Origin: Blastopirellula marina
GTDB lineage: Bacteria; Planctomycetota; Planctomycetia; Pirellulales; Pirellulaceae
Reading direction: 5' to 3'
Length of the DNA stretch: 64,000 nt
NCBI RefSeq assembly: GCF_002967765.1
Contig: NZ_PUHY01000012.1
Span: forward strand, 62,001-126,000
Under the pieces are notes generated by a model, which made no database searches, was not told where the DNA came from, and was given only the letters and a program-made list of their open reading frames with translations. Both the position numbers and the translations under genes were made by a program. Of this stretch, positions 18,511 to 27,023 are shown piece by piece. The first letter of the stretch is position 1, and each line of letters opens with the position of its first letter.

Positions 18511-19041
18511 GTGCATACCCTGATCGAAACCGACCAGCTTGCCCATCGTGTCACCCAGTTAGCCGACGACATTCGCGCCGCCTACGGCAACGAACCGTTG
18601 ACCGTCCTAGGTGTGATGACGGGCAGCTTGGTGCTGATGGCCGACCTAATCCGTCAGCTGGATATGCCCCTTCGGGTTGGCGTGATGCAGGCTCGTAGTT
18701 ATCGCGGTACGGCGACGTCGGCTGGTGAGTTGGCATTAAATCTCGAGATGATGCCGCAAGTCGCCGGACAGAACGTGCTTGTCGTCGATGATATCTTTGA
18801 CACAGGGCACACACTGGAAAACGTCCTGGCCAGCATTCGCCAGCAAAGCCCAACTTCGGTTCGATCGTTGGTTCTATTGAGCAAGTCGGAACGACACGAA
18901 GTGGCAATTCGCCCTGACTTTGTCGGCTTTCATATTCCCAACGAGTTCGTCGTGGGTTACGGTTTGGATTATCAAGATATGTATCGCAACCTGCCGTTTG
19001 TCGCGGCTCTGGAAGAACACGAGATCGCAACGCACGCATGA
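18511..19041 (+). CDS. hpt: Hypoxanthine phosphoribosyltransferase
   Basis: A purine-salvage enzyme that joins hypoxanthine or guanine to PRPP to form IMP or GMP. The 176 residues fit the family. The PRPP-binding signature VLVVDDIFDTGHT lies near residue 89, MTGSLVLMADLIR carries the pyrophosphate loop and RSYRGT is typical of bacterial HPRTs. The GTG at 18511 is preferred over the TTG at 18508, because AGGA at 18500-18503 then has a 7-base spacing. The stop overlaps the start of the glycosyltransferase gene in an ATGA, implying translational coupling. Confidence 0.92.
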   Translation: MHTLIETDQLAHRVTQLADDIRAAYGNEPLTVLGVMTGSLVLMADLIRQLDMPLRVGVMQARSYRGTATSAGELALNLEMMPQVAGQNVLVVDDIFDTGHTLENVLASIRQQSPTSVRSLVLLSKSERHEVAIRPDFVGFHIPNEFVVGYGLDYQDMYRNLPFVAALEEHEIATHA

Positions 19042-20222
19042 GTTCGCTCCGCTTGGCCCTTGTCACTCGCCGATTTTGGCCTTTGGTCGGCGGCGCCGAA
19101 ATGGTCATGGCCAACCTGGCCGAAGAGCTCACTCGGCAGGGGCACCGTGTGCAGATTATCACCGCCCAGTGGCACCCCAACTGGCCAAAGCAGATTTCGC
19201 ACCGCGGCATTCCTGTAGTTCGGCTCCCCAATCCGTCGCTTCGTGGCTGGGGCACGGTACGCTACATGATGGGTCTGGGACGCTGGCTGCGTGCCGAGCA
19301 AGGCGAGCTTGACGCCGTGTATGTATCGATGCTGAAACATAGCGCAGTTGTCGCGACTTCACGTCTGCGCAATAGCAAAGTGCCGGTCATTCTGCGAGCG
19401 GAAGGTGCTGGCGAAACCGGAGATTGTGCTTTTCACGAAACGGCTAACTTTGGTCATCGGATCCGCCGCACTTGTCAGTCGGCCGATGGCTTTGTCGCCC
19501 CGAGTCAGCAGATCTTCGACGAGATGGTGTCAGCCGGTTTTCATCGCGAGAAAATGACTTTCATTCCCAATGGAGTCAAAGTTGGTCCTGAACGAACTGC
19601 CGAGCAGCGACGCGATGCTCGAGCAGCGTTGGCCGCGGCCAATCCGATCCTAACCTTGGCGGAATCGGCTCCGCTGGTTGTTTTCACCGGTCGACTCCAT
19701 CCTGGTAAAGGGCTAACCCGCGCGGTCCGAGCCTGGCCATTCGTGTTGCAGAAGTTCCCGAATGCTCGGCTGTGGATTGTCGGCGAAGGTCCGCAGGAAA
19801 GCGAACTAACGGCGATGATTGGGGCCATGGGTTTGCAAAGTCGAATCATTCTGCCGGGAGCTTTTGATACGGTTGAAGACGTGTTGGCAGCGGCCGACAT
19901 GTTTCTGCTTCCGTCGCATCACGAAGGAATGTCGATCGCCTTGCTCGAAGCGATGGCGGCTAAACTACCCTGCGTGGTGAGCGACATACCTGGGAATCGC
20001 ATCCTGATCCATCCCGACGAAAATGGACTCACATTCCCTGTCGACGATCACAATCAGCTTGCCAGTCATCTGGTCCGTCTTATGGAAGACGTCCAACTAT
20101 CAGCCCGATTGGGAGAAGCGGCCAGAAAGCGAGTAATCGAGAATTTCAGCCTCGAACGAAGCGCATTCGACCATGTGACATTGTTTGAAAGGCTATCAGA
20201 AACCAAACGTCTGACGATGTAG
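19038..20222 (+). CDS. Glycosyltransferase family 4 (GT-B) protein
   Basis: A 394-residue GT4 enzyme. The start LALVTRRFWPLVGGAEMVMANLAEEL shows the usual acceptor-side glycine-rich loop within its first 25 residues. The donor domain has VVFTGRLHPGKG near residue 215, the WIVGEGPQ turn and the E-x7-E motif in EGMSIALLEAMAAKLPC. It shares an ATGA overlap with hpt, an odd partner. It belongs to the same broad family as the GT4 at 14599. Donor and acceptor are unknown. Confidence 0.88.
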   Translation: MSSLRLALVTRRFWPLVGGAEMVMANLAEELTRQGHRVQIITAQWHPNWPKQISHRGIPVVRLPNPSLRGWGTVRYMMGLGRWLRAEQGELDAVYVSMLKHSAVVATSRLRNSKVPVILRAEGAGETGDCAFHETANFGHRIRRTCQSADGFVAPSQQIFDEMVSAGFHREKMTFIPNGVKVGPERTAEQRRDARAALAAANPILTLAESAPLVVFTGRLHPGKGLTRAVRAWPFVLQKFPNARLWIVGEGPQESELTAMIGAMGLQSRIILPGAFDTVEDVLAAADMFLLPSHHEGMSIALLEAMAAKLPCVVSDIPGNRILIHPDENGLTFPVDDHNQLASHLVRLMEDVQLSARLGEAARKRVIENFSLERSAFDHVTLFERLSETKRLTM

Positions 20223-20315
20223 TTGTACCTTGCTCGCATCGGCCAAAGCGAACCATTACGATGGTGGACAGACGTAGCCTCCTTCATCTTTAACGCTTGG
20301 CGCCTCGAACTCACC

Positions 20316-21116
20316 ATGAAACGTGCACTGCTGCTCTTAGGTCCGCTTCTCGCTCTAGCAGGGTCAATTGGGTTACTGCTTCATGGATCCGCGATCATCG
20401 AAATCTTGCTGGTGCTTACGTATCGATCAGGTACGCCGACCGCTTCACTGGAATCTCTGCTGCAGAATGTGCAGTTGGTAGTCCTGTTCGTGTACATGAT
20501 GATGGTCGGCCTAACTTTGGCCATCGTGGCGTTACCTTTCCCCGGGCAGCCAAGATACACGACCGTGCTCGGAAAGCTACTTGGTTGCTTGGCTGGTCTG
20601 GCCTTGATGGGAGCAGCCTATCATAACGGCAAAATCATCATGAGCATCGAGCATGTTCTCAACATGATTGCAACGAGCACAACGACTCCGAAACAAGCCG
20701 AGTTAGAGCAAGCCGTCGCCCAGCACTCGAGTGGCTTAGAAACAGGTCTGCTCGCATACATCGCCGGTTGTGCAGTGCTGCTTCTGGTGGGCATCATCGG
20801 CTTTCGAAAAGGGGAGGCCACACGGCTGAGCAGCGGAACCAAGATTGTTATTTCTCTACTAATGCTGACCGTAGTTGCGATTGGGATCGTAGGAGCTTCT
20901 GGGCTGGTTTGGTACAACGTCGATCAAGTCATGTACGTCGTCACCGATATTGATACTCCTGCCGAACCTGCAGCAATCGTCAGCCCTCTGATCACGGCGT
21001 TTCAGGCAGGCGTCGTCCTTTATGGTGGCATCGGTGGACTTGGTTTCGTCTGTCTATTTACGTATCTACTGACACCGCGATATAAGAAGCCCATTGAGAA
21101 GTTGCCAGAAGCGTAA
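20316..21116 (+). CDS. Unknown polytopic membrane protein
   Basis: From the ATG at 20316 the protein has 266 residues and about five hydrophobic segments: residues near 4-30, 50-70, 90-108, 145-163 and 175-200, with another near 235-255. There are no recognisable motifs or cofactor sites. The frame extends back to a TTG right after the GT4 stop, but that leader looks non-coding. It follows the GT4 gene by 93 bases on the same strand and may share its transcript. I do not recognise a family. Confidence 0.6.
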   Translation: MKRALLLLGPLLALAGSIGLLLHGSAIIEILLVLTYRSGTPTASLESLLQNVQLVVLFVYMMMVGLTLAIVALPFPGQPRYTTVLGKLLGCLAGLALMGAAYHNGKIIMSIEHVLNMIATSTTTPKQAELEQAVAQHSSGLETGLLAYIAGCAVLLLVGIIGFRKGEATRLSSGTKIVISLLMLTVVAIGIVGASGLVWYNVDQVMYVVTDIDTPAEPAAIVSPLITAFQAGVVLYGGIGGLGFVCLFTYLLTPRYKKPIEKLPEA

Positions 21117-21149
21117 CCTGCCGCGCATCGTCCGTCAGCATGTGCAATT

Positions 21150-22082
21150 CTAATTGCGAAGCGACGTTTGTGCGGCAATTGTGTTGAGAAACACACGGCG
21201 GATTGCATCGTAGCCACGATCGTTCGGATCTTCGATGTTGCTATAGAACCAATAATAAGGATCCTCGGCGACGTAAGTCGCTCGCCAGAACTGTCGGCAA
21301 TGGGAGCCATGTCCGAGGAACGTGTCGTGCAGAGGAACCAAGTGCACATTTTCGCGGCTTGAAGTCACCTCACGAATTGCTTCGTTGTACTGGCCATGAA
21401 TCGCGAGCGCATCCGGCCAATCTGGCAAGAAGACACTCGGGGCGTCCCCAACGCCGTCGGTCGGATCGTAAATATCGGCGAGATAAATCTCGCAGCCGCC
21501 CGGGAACTTCGCTTCGATCTTATCAAGCATCTCATCCAGTCGCTGGCGATACGCTGCGATCCATGGCTTGGCCTGATCGGTCGTTGCACCATACATCGCA
21601 CACTCTCGTGGGGCGGCGCGACCGTAGCTATGGATCAAATCGTTTCCCCCTGAGGTCATCACGACGATACCAAACACATTGGCATCGTACTGCGGCAAGC
21701 GGGACTCAATCGCCGTGAGATGTTCTTTGGACGTCGAGCCCGATACCGCCAGATTCTCTGAGTTAAAATTTGGTAGCACAGCGGAAAGAGACTTCCCTTG
21801 CATGTCGGCATATTCGTCCTGAGGATTAGCCAGCATCCGGTTGAAGAATGAGTGCTCTGGCGAATCCGCCCCAAGGCCCGCCGTGATACTATCGCCGACC
21901 CCGACCACTTGAACCGAGCGATCGGTCCACGCATCTGAGAACGGTTCAGCCGCTACCTCAGGCCCAGCCGGTCCGTTACCGACCGGACGCAGGATAAAAT
22001 ACTGCACATAAAATAACGCGGCACCGATTGCGATAACTCCAATTATCGAGATCGCAATAAGTCGGTTCTTGTTCCACTTCAT
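21150..22082 (-). CDS. SGNH/GDSL hydrolase-like protein, membrane-anchored
   Basis: A 310-residue protein with an N-terminal membrane anchor (about residues 8-31) and an SGNH hydrolase domain. Block I is GVGDSITAG with Ser65 and block III GGND at 145-148, both intact. The last block, normally DxxH before PND, reads NIEDPNDRGY, so an aspartate (Asp285) sits where the catalytic histidine is expected. Either another histidine, such as one of those in LHDTFLGHGSH, takes its place, or the enzyme is inactive. It probably acts outside the cytoplasmic membrane on an ester. It lies 29 bases downstream of the DUF4239-type gene on the same strand. Confidence 0.8.
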   Translation of the reverse strand: MKWNKNRLIAISIIGVIAIGAALFYVQYFILRPVGNGPAGPEVAAEPFSDAWTDRSVQVVGVGDSITAGLGADSPEHSFFNRMLANPQDEYADMQGKSLSAVLPNFNSENLAVSGSTSKEHLTAIESRLPQYDANVFGIVVMTSGGNDLIHSYGRAAPRECAMYGATTDQAKPWIAAYRQRLDEMLDKIEAKFPGGCEIYLADIYDPTDGVGDAPSVFLPDWPDALAIHGQYNEAIREVTSSRENVHLVPLHDTFLGHGSHCRQFWRATYVAEDPYYWFYSNIEDPNDRGYDAIRRVFLNTIAAQTSLRN

Positions 22083-22111
22083 GAAGAGCCGCCAATCGTC
22101 GCATGATTTGC

Positions 22112-22891
22112 CTACTCGGTCATGCTGGCTTCGAGTTCAACCAGGGGAGTATGATCAACCTGGATCAATCCGCGGCGTGGACGATCGAAATCGAGCACGA
22201 CAAACAGCACTAACGTAATCAGTATGTTAAGGCAAAACCACAAACCGAGGAATCGTTTGCCCACCTCACCAGAAGAATGGCCCATAATTCCGCCAGAAAC
22301 GACGAGACAGATTGCCAATAGCATCAATATCGAAATCGGCATCGGGTTTCGAACCGACCAAGCTCGCATGGCGTTCAAATCGATAACCGCATTTGCGGCT
22401 GGAACGATCTGACTCAAGCGAACTTTTTCTCCTTGTCCATGAACGGCCGCTTCCACTTCTTTCCATAGGGATTCCATTTGGACATTCATCGCCGCTTCAT
22501 CCTCTGCGAGGACATCGTTACGAAGTCCGTTGTAGAAGTAGTCGATCCGGAGCTGAGTGTAATGTTTCAAATGCGATTGAATGTTCGTTGCTTCCGGGGC
22601 ATCAAGCAGGCCGGCGCGTAAGTAACAGGTGCCAATTGCATTAGCTTCATCCAAGGCCATGCGTTGTCGCTGGTAGTAGCGACTACTGGTCGACGAATAG
22701 GAGAATCCTAACAGAAGAGCGACCAGCCCGAGGATGCTGGCCTTCAAGCCATTGCTCACGGCTCGCGAACGTTCGGAATCACCCAGCCCGGCTCTTCGCC
22801 CCAAGCGAAACCCGAGTTCATTAGCGACGAACGACATCACGAGCACGCCAAGCACAATCAGCCATGTCGGCAATTCGTAGACAACCGCCAT
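22112..22891 (-). CDS. DUF4239 (bestrophin-like) membrane protein
   Basis: A 259-residue membrane protein with two hydrophobic hairpins, near residues 8-25 and 50-65 and near 185-205 and 217-235, and a helical soluble part between them. The segment GLVALLLGFSYSSTSSRY and the following RRMALDEANAIGT-like helix match the DUF4239/bestrophin-like family, relatives of which are thought to be channel-like. No operon partner beyond the SGNH gene 29 bases downstream is seen. The substrate or ion is unknown. Confidence 0.75.
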   Translation of the reverse strand: MAVVYELPTWLIVLGVLVMSFVANELGFRLGRRAGLGDSERSRAVSNGLKASILGLVALLLGFSYSSTSSRYYQRQRMALDEANAIGTCYLRAGLLDAPEATNIQSHLKHYTQLRIDYFYNGLRNDVLAEDEAAMNVQMESLWKEVEAAVHGQGEKVRLSQIVPAANAVIDLNAMRAWSVRNPMPISILMLLAICLVVSGGIMGHSSGEVGKRFLGLWFCLNILITLVLFVVLDFDRPRRGLIQVDHTPLVELEASMTE

Positions 22892-23017
22892 AACGGCCTC
22901 AACCTAATTCGCGCAAGTTGCGGACGGCCTGGCCTCAGTGGCCAGTGCGATTCCCAACGGAGAATCACCCTGGATGATCGTCCGTCGATGGCCCAACCTC
23001 TACGAAAAACAGGCGAG

Positions 23018-23080
23018 AAGCGGTAGCCGCCGCTTACCGCTTTTAGCTTTGCCGGATAAGCCAGTTATTCCGGCAAAGCT
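23018..23080. repeat. Two adjacent perfect hairpins at the 3' end of the YCII gene
   Basis: AAGCGGTA (23018-23025) pairs with TACCGCTT (23035-23042), and directly next to it AGCTTTGCCGGA (23045-23056) pairs with TCCGGCAAAGCT (23069-23080), a perfect 12-bp stem. The TAA of the minus-strand YCII gene (23065-23067) lies inside the loop of the larger hairpin. No T-tract follows on the minus strand, so it is not a classical terminator. It may act on RNA stability. Confidence 0.6.
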
Positions 23081-23409
23081 GCCAACGGGCGTACTTCGAC
23101 GGTGCCTTTCGCAGCAGGCGGAATCCGTCTGGCGATATCGATCGCTTCCTGCTCGGTTTCGACATCCAGGATATAGTAGCCCCCAAGCTGCTCGGTCGTT
23201 TCGGCGAATGGGCCGGTGGTTACCAGCGATTCGCCTTCGCGTACCCGGACACTCTTCGCCGTGGTGATCGACTCCAGTGGGGATGCCGCGACGAACTTAC
23301 CTTGGCTTTCTAACTCTTGGCAAATCGCCATCGAATCGCGCATGCACTGCTCGCGTTCTTCAGGGGTCCAGCAAGATTCAGCGCCGTAAACCAACAGCAT
23401 GTACTTCAT
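23065..23409 (-). CDS. YCII-related (DGPF domain) protein
   Basis: A 114-residue protein beginning MKYMLLVYGAESCWTPEE, the typical start of DGPF/YCII-related proteins, which form ferredoxin-like dimers. The family includes muconolactone-isomerase-like enzymes and partners of ECF sigma factors. The conserved YYILDVETEQEAIDIA stretch near residue 80 and the C-terminal EVRPLA are present. No sigma factor gene is adjacent. The ATG at 23409 is preferred because it begins the conserved MKYM. Function in the cell is unknown. Confidence 0.85.
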   Translation of the reverse strand: MKYMLLVYGAESCWTPEEREQCMRDSMAICQELESQGKFVAASPLESITTAKSVRVREGESLVTTGPFAETTEQLGGYYILDVETEQEAIDIARRIPPAAKGTVEVRPLAALPE

Positions 23410-23774
23410 TACTTGATTCCTTGGGGCTTCGTGGACCGCGAGACACCTCGTCCCGATTCCCACTTCCTTACGATCCTAGTTTGTCCTAGCCGCATTCATC
23501 CAGCAACGACCTTTCGAACGCGATATCGATTGGTCGATTCCACGAAGCGGTTTTCGACAACGCCGTCGCAGATTCTCGCGAAGTACGTGATATCGGCCTC
23601 TGAAATCGCAAAAACATCCAATTCCGCTGAGTTTTCTTAAGCTTCTGACCACCGCTCGTGGGGCGAATTGGCGGATTTCTTGACAGAATTCGGGACCTCG
23701 AAAAGACTAAGACATCTCTTCTCTCTATCAAGGTCCGGCACCCTAAACCGGGGCCACGCAAAGGTTTTCCCTCG
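23410..23774. promoter_or_regulatory. Divergent intergenic region between YCII and glycoside hydrolase genes
   Basis: This 365-base spacer must carry promoters for both genes. TTGACA occurs at 23680-23685, with GACTAA at 23705-23710 as a weak -10 partner at a 19-base spacing, pointing to the glycoside hydrolase. I see no RNA gene, repeat or strong hairpin. Confidence 0.35.
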
Positions 23775-26135
23775 ATGCATCGATTAGCCACGATTGTTAT
23801 CTCGCTTCTATCCGCCATCGTCCTGCAGGCTTACTCCCATGCCGCCGAGGTGACGCTCAGGCAAACACAAAATGGTTACCAGCTCCTGGTCGATGACAAA
23901 CCGTTCGAAATCAAAGGTGCCGGAGGAGATGGCGACAAGGAGCTCTTGGCCAAATCGGGCGGTAATGCGTTTCGAACTTGGGGCATTGGTGACGACACAC
24001 AAGCTCGACTCGACGAGGCCGAGGCTCACGGGCTGAAGGTCGCTCTGGGGATTTGGCTAGGGCACGAGCGTCACGGCTTTCGGTATGACGATCCGGCGCA
24101 AGTGCAAAAGCAGCTGGACGACGCAAAAGCAGCCGTTCTGAAATTCAAAGATCACCCTGCTGTCCTACTGTGGGGCGTTGGGAACGAGATGGAGGGATTC
24201 GAGAAGACGACAGATCCCCAAGTTTGGCAGGCCGTAAACGATATCGCCAAGATGATCCACGAGGCCGATCCTCATCATCCGACAATGACGGTGATCGCTG
24301 AGATCGGAGGAGACAAGCTACCGTCGATCGATCGATATTGTCCTGATATCGATATCGTTGGAATCAACAGTTACGGTGGTGTCACATCCATCCCCCAGCG
24401 ATACAAGCAGGCCGGGATCAACAAGCCATACATTGTCACCGAATTTGGACCGCCAGGCACGTGGGAAATTGCCAGCAATGATTGGGGGGTGCCATCGGAA
24501 TTGACCAGCACCGAGAAGGCCAAGATCTATCGTGATGCCTACGCTAAGTTAGCTGCCGACCAACACTGCCTCGGCTCGTTTGCATTTACTTGGGGCTTCA
24601 AGCAAGAAGCGACGGCGACCTGGTTTGGCATGTTCTTACCCGACGGAACGAAAATGGCCGCGGTCGATTCGATGACGGAAGCATGGTCTGGACAATCGCC
24701 GGCAAATTTGTGTCCGCGAATTGATCGACTTTCGATTGCAGGCGAATCTGTAGTCGAGCCTGGCGAGGAGGTGAAAGCCCATTTATCGGTTGTCGACCCC
24801 GAGGGTGAACAGTTGCAGGTGCAGTGGGTTTTGTTTCGCGAGATGGACGAATTCAACACGATGGGCGACTATCGCCCTGCACCTCCGACGTTCCCGGATG
24901 CAATCGTCGAGAGAAGCATAAAAGAAGTGACACTTAAGATGCCACTGATTCCGGGCAAGTACCGTTTGTTTGCCTACATTCGTGATGGGAAAGGAGGAGG
25001 CGCCGTTGGCAACGTTCCTCTCAAGGTGAAAGGGACAGTCCCATCACCTAGCAAAGATCGAGGATCGCAAATTACGCTTCCTTTAACCGTCTATGGTGAC
25101 AACATGAACGGCACACCGTTCATCCCCTCGGGGTACATGGGGGACGTCGATGCAATCGCCATGAACGAAAAAGCCACCATTACGCCACACGCCGGGGAAA
25201 CGTGCCTGGAAGTCGCTTACAACAAACGAGGCGGTTGGGGCGGTGTCGTATGGCAAAGCCCTGTCAACGATTGGGGGGATCTACCGGGCGGTTTCGATCT
25301 GTCCGCGGCTGACACGCTTTCCTTCTGGGCTCGCGGCAGAAAGGGAGGCGAGAAAGTCAAGTTCGGCTACGGTTTGATCGATCACAACAAACCTTACTTC
25401 GATACGGCCAATTCAGAAGCCGAGTTCACCTTGAGCAGCGAATGGAAGCAGTATCGCTTGCCACTTACCGGTCGCAATCCAGCAAGAATCAAGACAGGCT
25501 TCTATTGGATATTGGCCGGAACCAACGAGCCGATCACCTTTTACTTGGACGACATTGTCTATTCGTCGGAAGGCAGTTCCGCCGAGATGGGCTCTCCGAT
25601 GCCGTTGCCGTTGAACCTAACGAGCGATGATACGAAGAACCTCCCGTTCGTTCCCTCCGGTTATATGGGAGATACTGGTGCGATTTCGATGGACGAGCAA
25701 TCCAAATCGCAACCCCATACCGGCCAAACCTGCACGAAAGTCACGTTTAGTCAGGCTGATGGATGGGGTGGTGTTGTCTGGCAAAGCCCAGCCAATGACT
25801 GGGGAGATAAGCCAGGAGGCTATAACCTGACCGAAGCCGACCAACTAACGGTCTGGGCTCGTGGCGAATTAGGCGGGGAACGCGTGAAGCTGGGCTTCGG
25901 TCTGCTGAATAAGCCAGACGTCGCCTACCCAGATTCGGCCTCAGCTGAGCTCGAGATTACGCTTACCGATCAATGGAAAGCATATCACTTCGACCTGACG
26001 GACAAGGACGTCAGGCACATCAAGACCGGCTTCTTCTGGACCATAGCAGGCCAAGGGAAACCGGTCACGTTTTACCTGGACGATATCACGTACGAGCAAC
26101 GTTCGTCGCTCGCAACTACTCCGACTGTGGAATAG
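23775..26135 (+). CDS. Secreted glycoside hydrolase (GH2/GH5-like TIM barrel) with duplicated C-terminal module
   Basis: A 786-residue exported enzyme. The signal peptide covers about residues 1-23 (cut near SHA-AE). A TIM-barrel catalytic domain spans about 30-310. LLWGVGNEME puts the acid/base glutamate at 138, and YIVTEFGPPG puts the nucleophile at 223, the clan GH-A arrangement. A beta-sandwich of about 110 residues follows. The last 350 residues are two copies of a module of about 160 residues that shares PSGYMGD, GGWGGVVWQSP or its variant, NDWGD and TFYLDDI; this looks like a carbohydrate-binding or CIA30-like fold. The ATG at 23775 starts the signal peptide; the frame to 23658 does not. 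Substrate is unknown, likely a beta-linked polysaccharide. The 3' end overlaps the rhodanese gene by 20 bases. Confidence 0.82.
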   Translation: MHRLATIVISLLSAIVLQAYSHAAEVTLRQTQNGYQLLVDDKPFEIKGAGGDGDKELLAKSGGNAFRTWGIGDDTQARLDEAEAHGLKVALGIWLGHERHGFRYDDPAQVQKQLDDAKAAVLKFKDHPAVLLWGVGNEMEGFEKTTDPQVWQAVNDIAKMIHEADPHHPTMTVIAEIGGDKLPSIDRYCPDIDIVGINSYGGVTSIPQRYKQAGINKPYIVTEFGPPGTWEIASNDWGVPSELTSTEKAKIYRDAYAKLAADQHCLGSFAFTWGFKQEATATWFGMFLPDGTKMAAVDSMTEAWSGQSPANLCPRIDRLSIAGESVVEPGEEVKAHLSVVDPEGEQLQVQWVLFREMDEFNTMGDYRPAPPTFPDAIVERSIKEVTLKMPLIPGKYRLFAYIRDGKGGGAVGNVPLKVKGTVPSPSKDRGSQITLPLTVYGDNMNGTPFIPSGYMGDVDAIAMNEKATITPHAGETCLEVAYNKRGGWGGVVWQSPVNDWGDLPGGFDLSAADTLSFWARGRKGGEKVKFGYGLIDHNKPYFDTANSEAEFTLSSEWKQYRLPLTGRNPARIKTGFYWILAGTNEPITFYLDDIVYSSEGSSAEMGSPMPLPLNLTSDDTKNLPFVPSGYMGDTGAISMDEQSKSQPHTGQTCTKVTFSQADGWGGVVWQSPANDWGDKPGGYNLTEADQLTVWARGELGGERVKLGFGLLNKPDVAYPDSASAELEITLTDQWKAYHFDLTDKDVRHIKTGFFWTIAGQGKPVTFYLDDITYEQRSSLATTPTVE

Positions 26136-26673
26136 GAAGCGGAGTTGCATTGAGCGTCTGCTGCTTAAGCTGCGTACCCTCGAACGGGATCTTCGTCGTC
26201 GCACGATCTAACAACGGCTTCAATTCATAAACGTTTGTGTAGCCATAGCTGTGTAGTGCATTGAACGAATGGATGTTTAGCGAAGCGGCTGGGGCTTTGG
26301 GAGCAAACGCGGCTGGTTCGTTCTTAAAGTTGTTGTTGCAATAGATCACCACTCGGGTGTCTTTCGTGGGAATAATCTCTGCCAACGCTTCTTCGGTGAA
26401 ATCCGGCAAGGAAAGATTCACTGCTCCTCGGACATGCAACAACTTGTACATCGGCCCGCTTCGGGCATCGAGGAGAATTGTCTTCTTGTCCTTGATCATC
26501 CCAAGGAAAGTCTCTTCCGAGATGCGACGCTTCTCACGCAACTTGCCCACTTCTTCGACTTGCTTGGTAAATCCTTGATAGTCGATGATCGGATTTCCTT
26601 TATCCGCGGCCAGCAAGTAAGTTCCTTCCATCAAGAAAAACGTAACTACTCCCATCAAAATCAACGCACGCAT
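26116..26673 (-). CDS. Exported rhodanese-like domain protein
   Basis: A 185-residue protein with a signal peptide (MRALILMGVVTFFLMEGTYLL) and one rhodanese domain. The active-site cysteine is Cys112 in VVIYCNNNFKNEP, and ILLDARSGPMY and HVRGAVNLSLPDF are the usual landmarks. The loop after the cysteine, CNNNFKN, lacks the common CxxGxR residues, so sulphur transfer from thiosulphate is not assured. GAGGAG upstream supports the ATG at 26673. It overlaps the glycoside hydrolase gene tail to tail by 20 bases. A role in periplasmic redox or sulphur handling is inferred from the family alone. Confidence 0.82.
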   Translation of the reverse strand: MRALILMGVVTFFLMEGTYLLAADKGNPIIDYQGFTKQVEEVGKLREKRRISEETFLGMIKDKKTILLDARSGPMYKLLHVRGAVNLSLPDFTEEALAEIIPTKDTRVVIYCNNNFKNEPAAFAPKAPAASLNIHSFNALHSYGYTNVYELKPLLDRATTKIPFEGTQLKQQTLNATPLPIPQSE

Positions 26674-27023
26674 CACTTCGACTCCTCGCAACTTGTCATG
26701 CCAGTTGTTTCTGGCCAAATCATATAAATAGGCGCAGACCACCCCCACCTAAAAGGACGATCCTGGAACACCCAAGGATCTTCCACTCGCGAAAATGTTC
26801 GATATTCGTGTCGACTTCCCAGCATGGCCAGGGCAACGAGGTCGCACGCATGATTAACACGCGATCGGTCAATATCTGTCAGAAAAAGTCGATATTGCGT
26901 ACAACTTTCTCCCCATTCCGTTTCGGCTATTGCTTTGCGCTTCTGGGCTTGTTTTGATGGAAACTGATAGGTTTGCACCCCGCCTTATTTGCAACCTGCC
27001 TTGAACCTCGGAGATCGCTATCA
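26674..27023. promoter_or_regulatory. Divergent intergenic region between rhodanese and Gfo/Idh/MocA genes
   Basis: A 350-base spacer between divergent genes. A minus-strand open frame of 101 codons runs through it and ends in TGATG with the rhodanese start, but it has no recognisable domain. I see no clear promoter consensus, hairpin or RNA gene. Confidence 0.3.

Noticed and set aside
23680-23710. TTGACA with GACTAA as a sigma70 promoter
   Set aside because: The -35 is perfect, but the -10 is weak and the spacing is 19. It is mentioned as a note only.
26673-26978. 101-codon minus-strand frame ending in TGATG with the rhodanese start
   Set aside because: The coupling is tempting, but the protein has no domain, mixed composition and no ribosome site. 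It lies in a divergent promoter region. I regard it as chance unless it is conserved.
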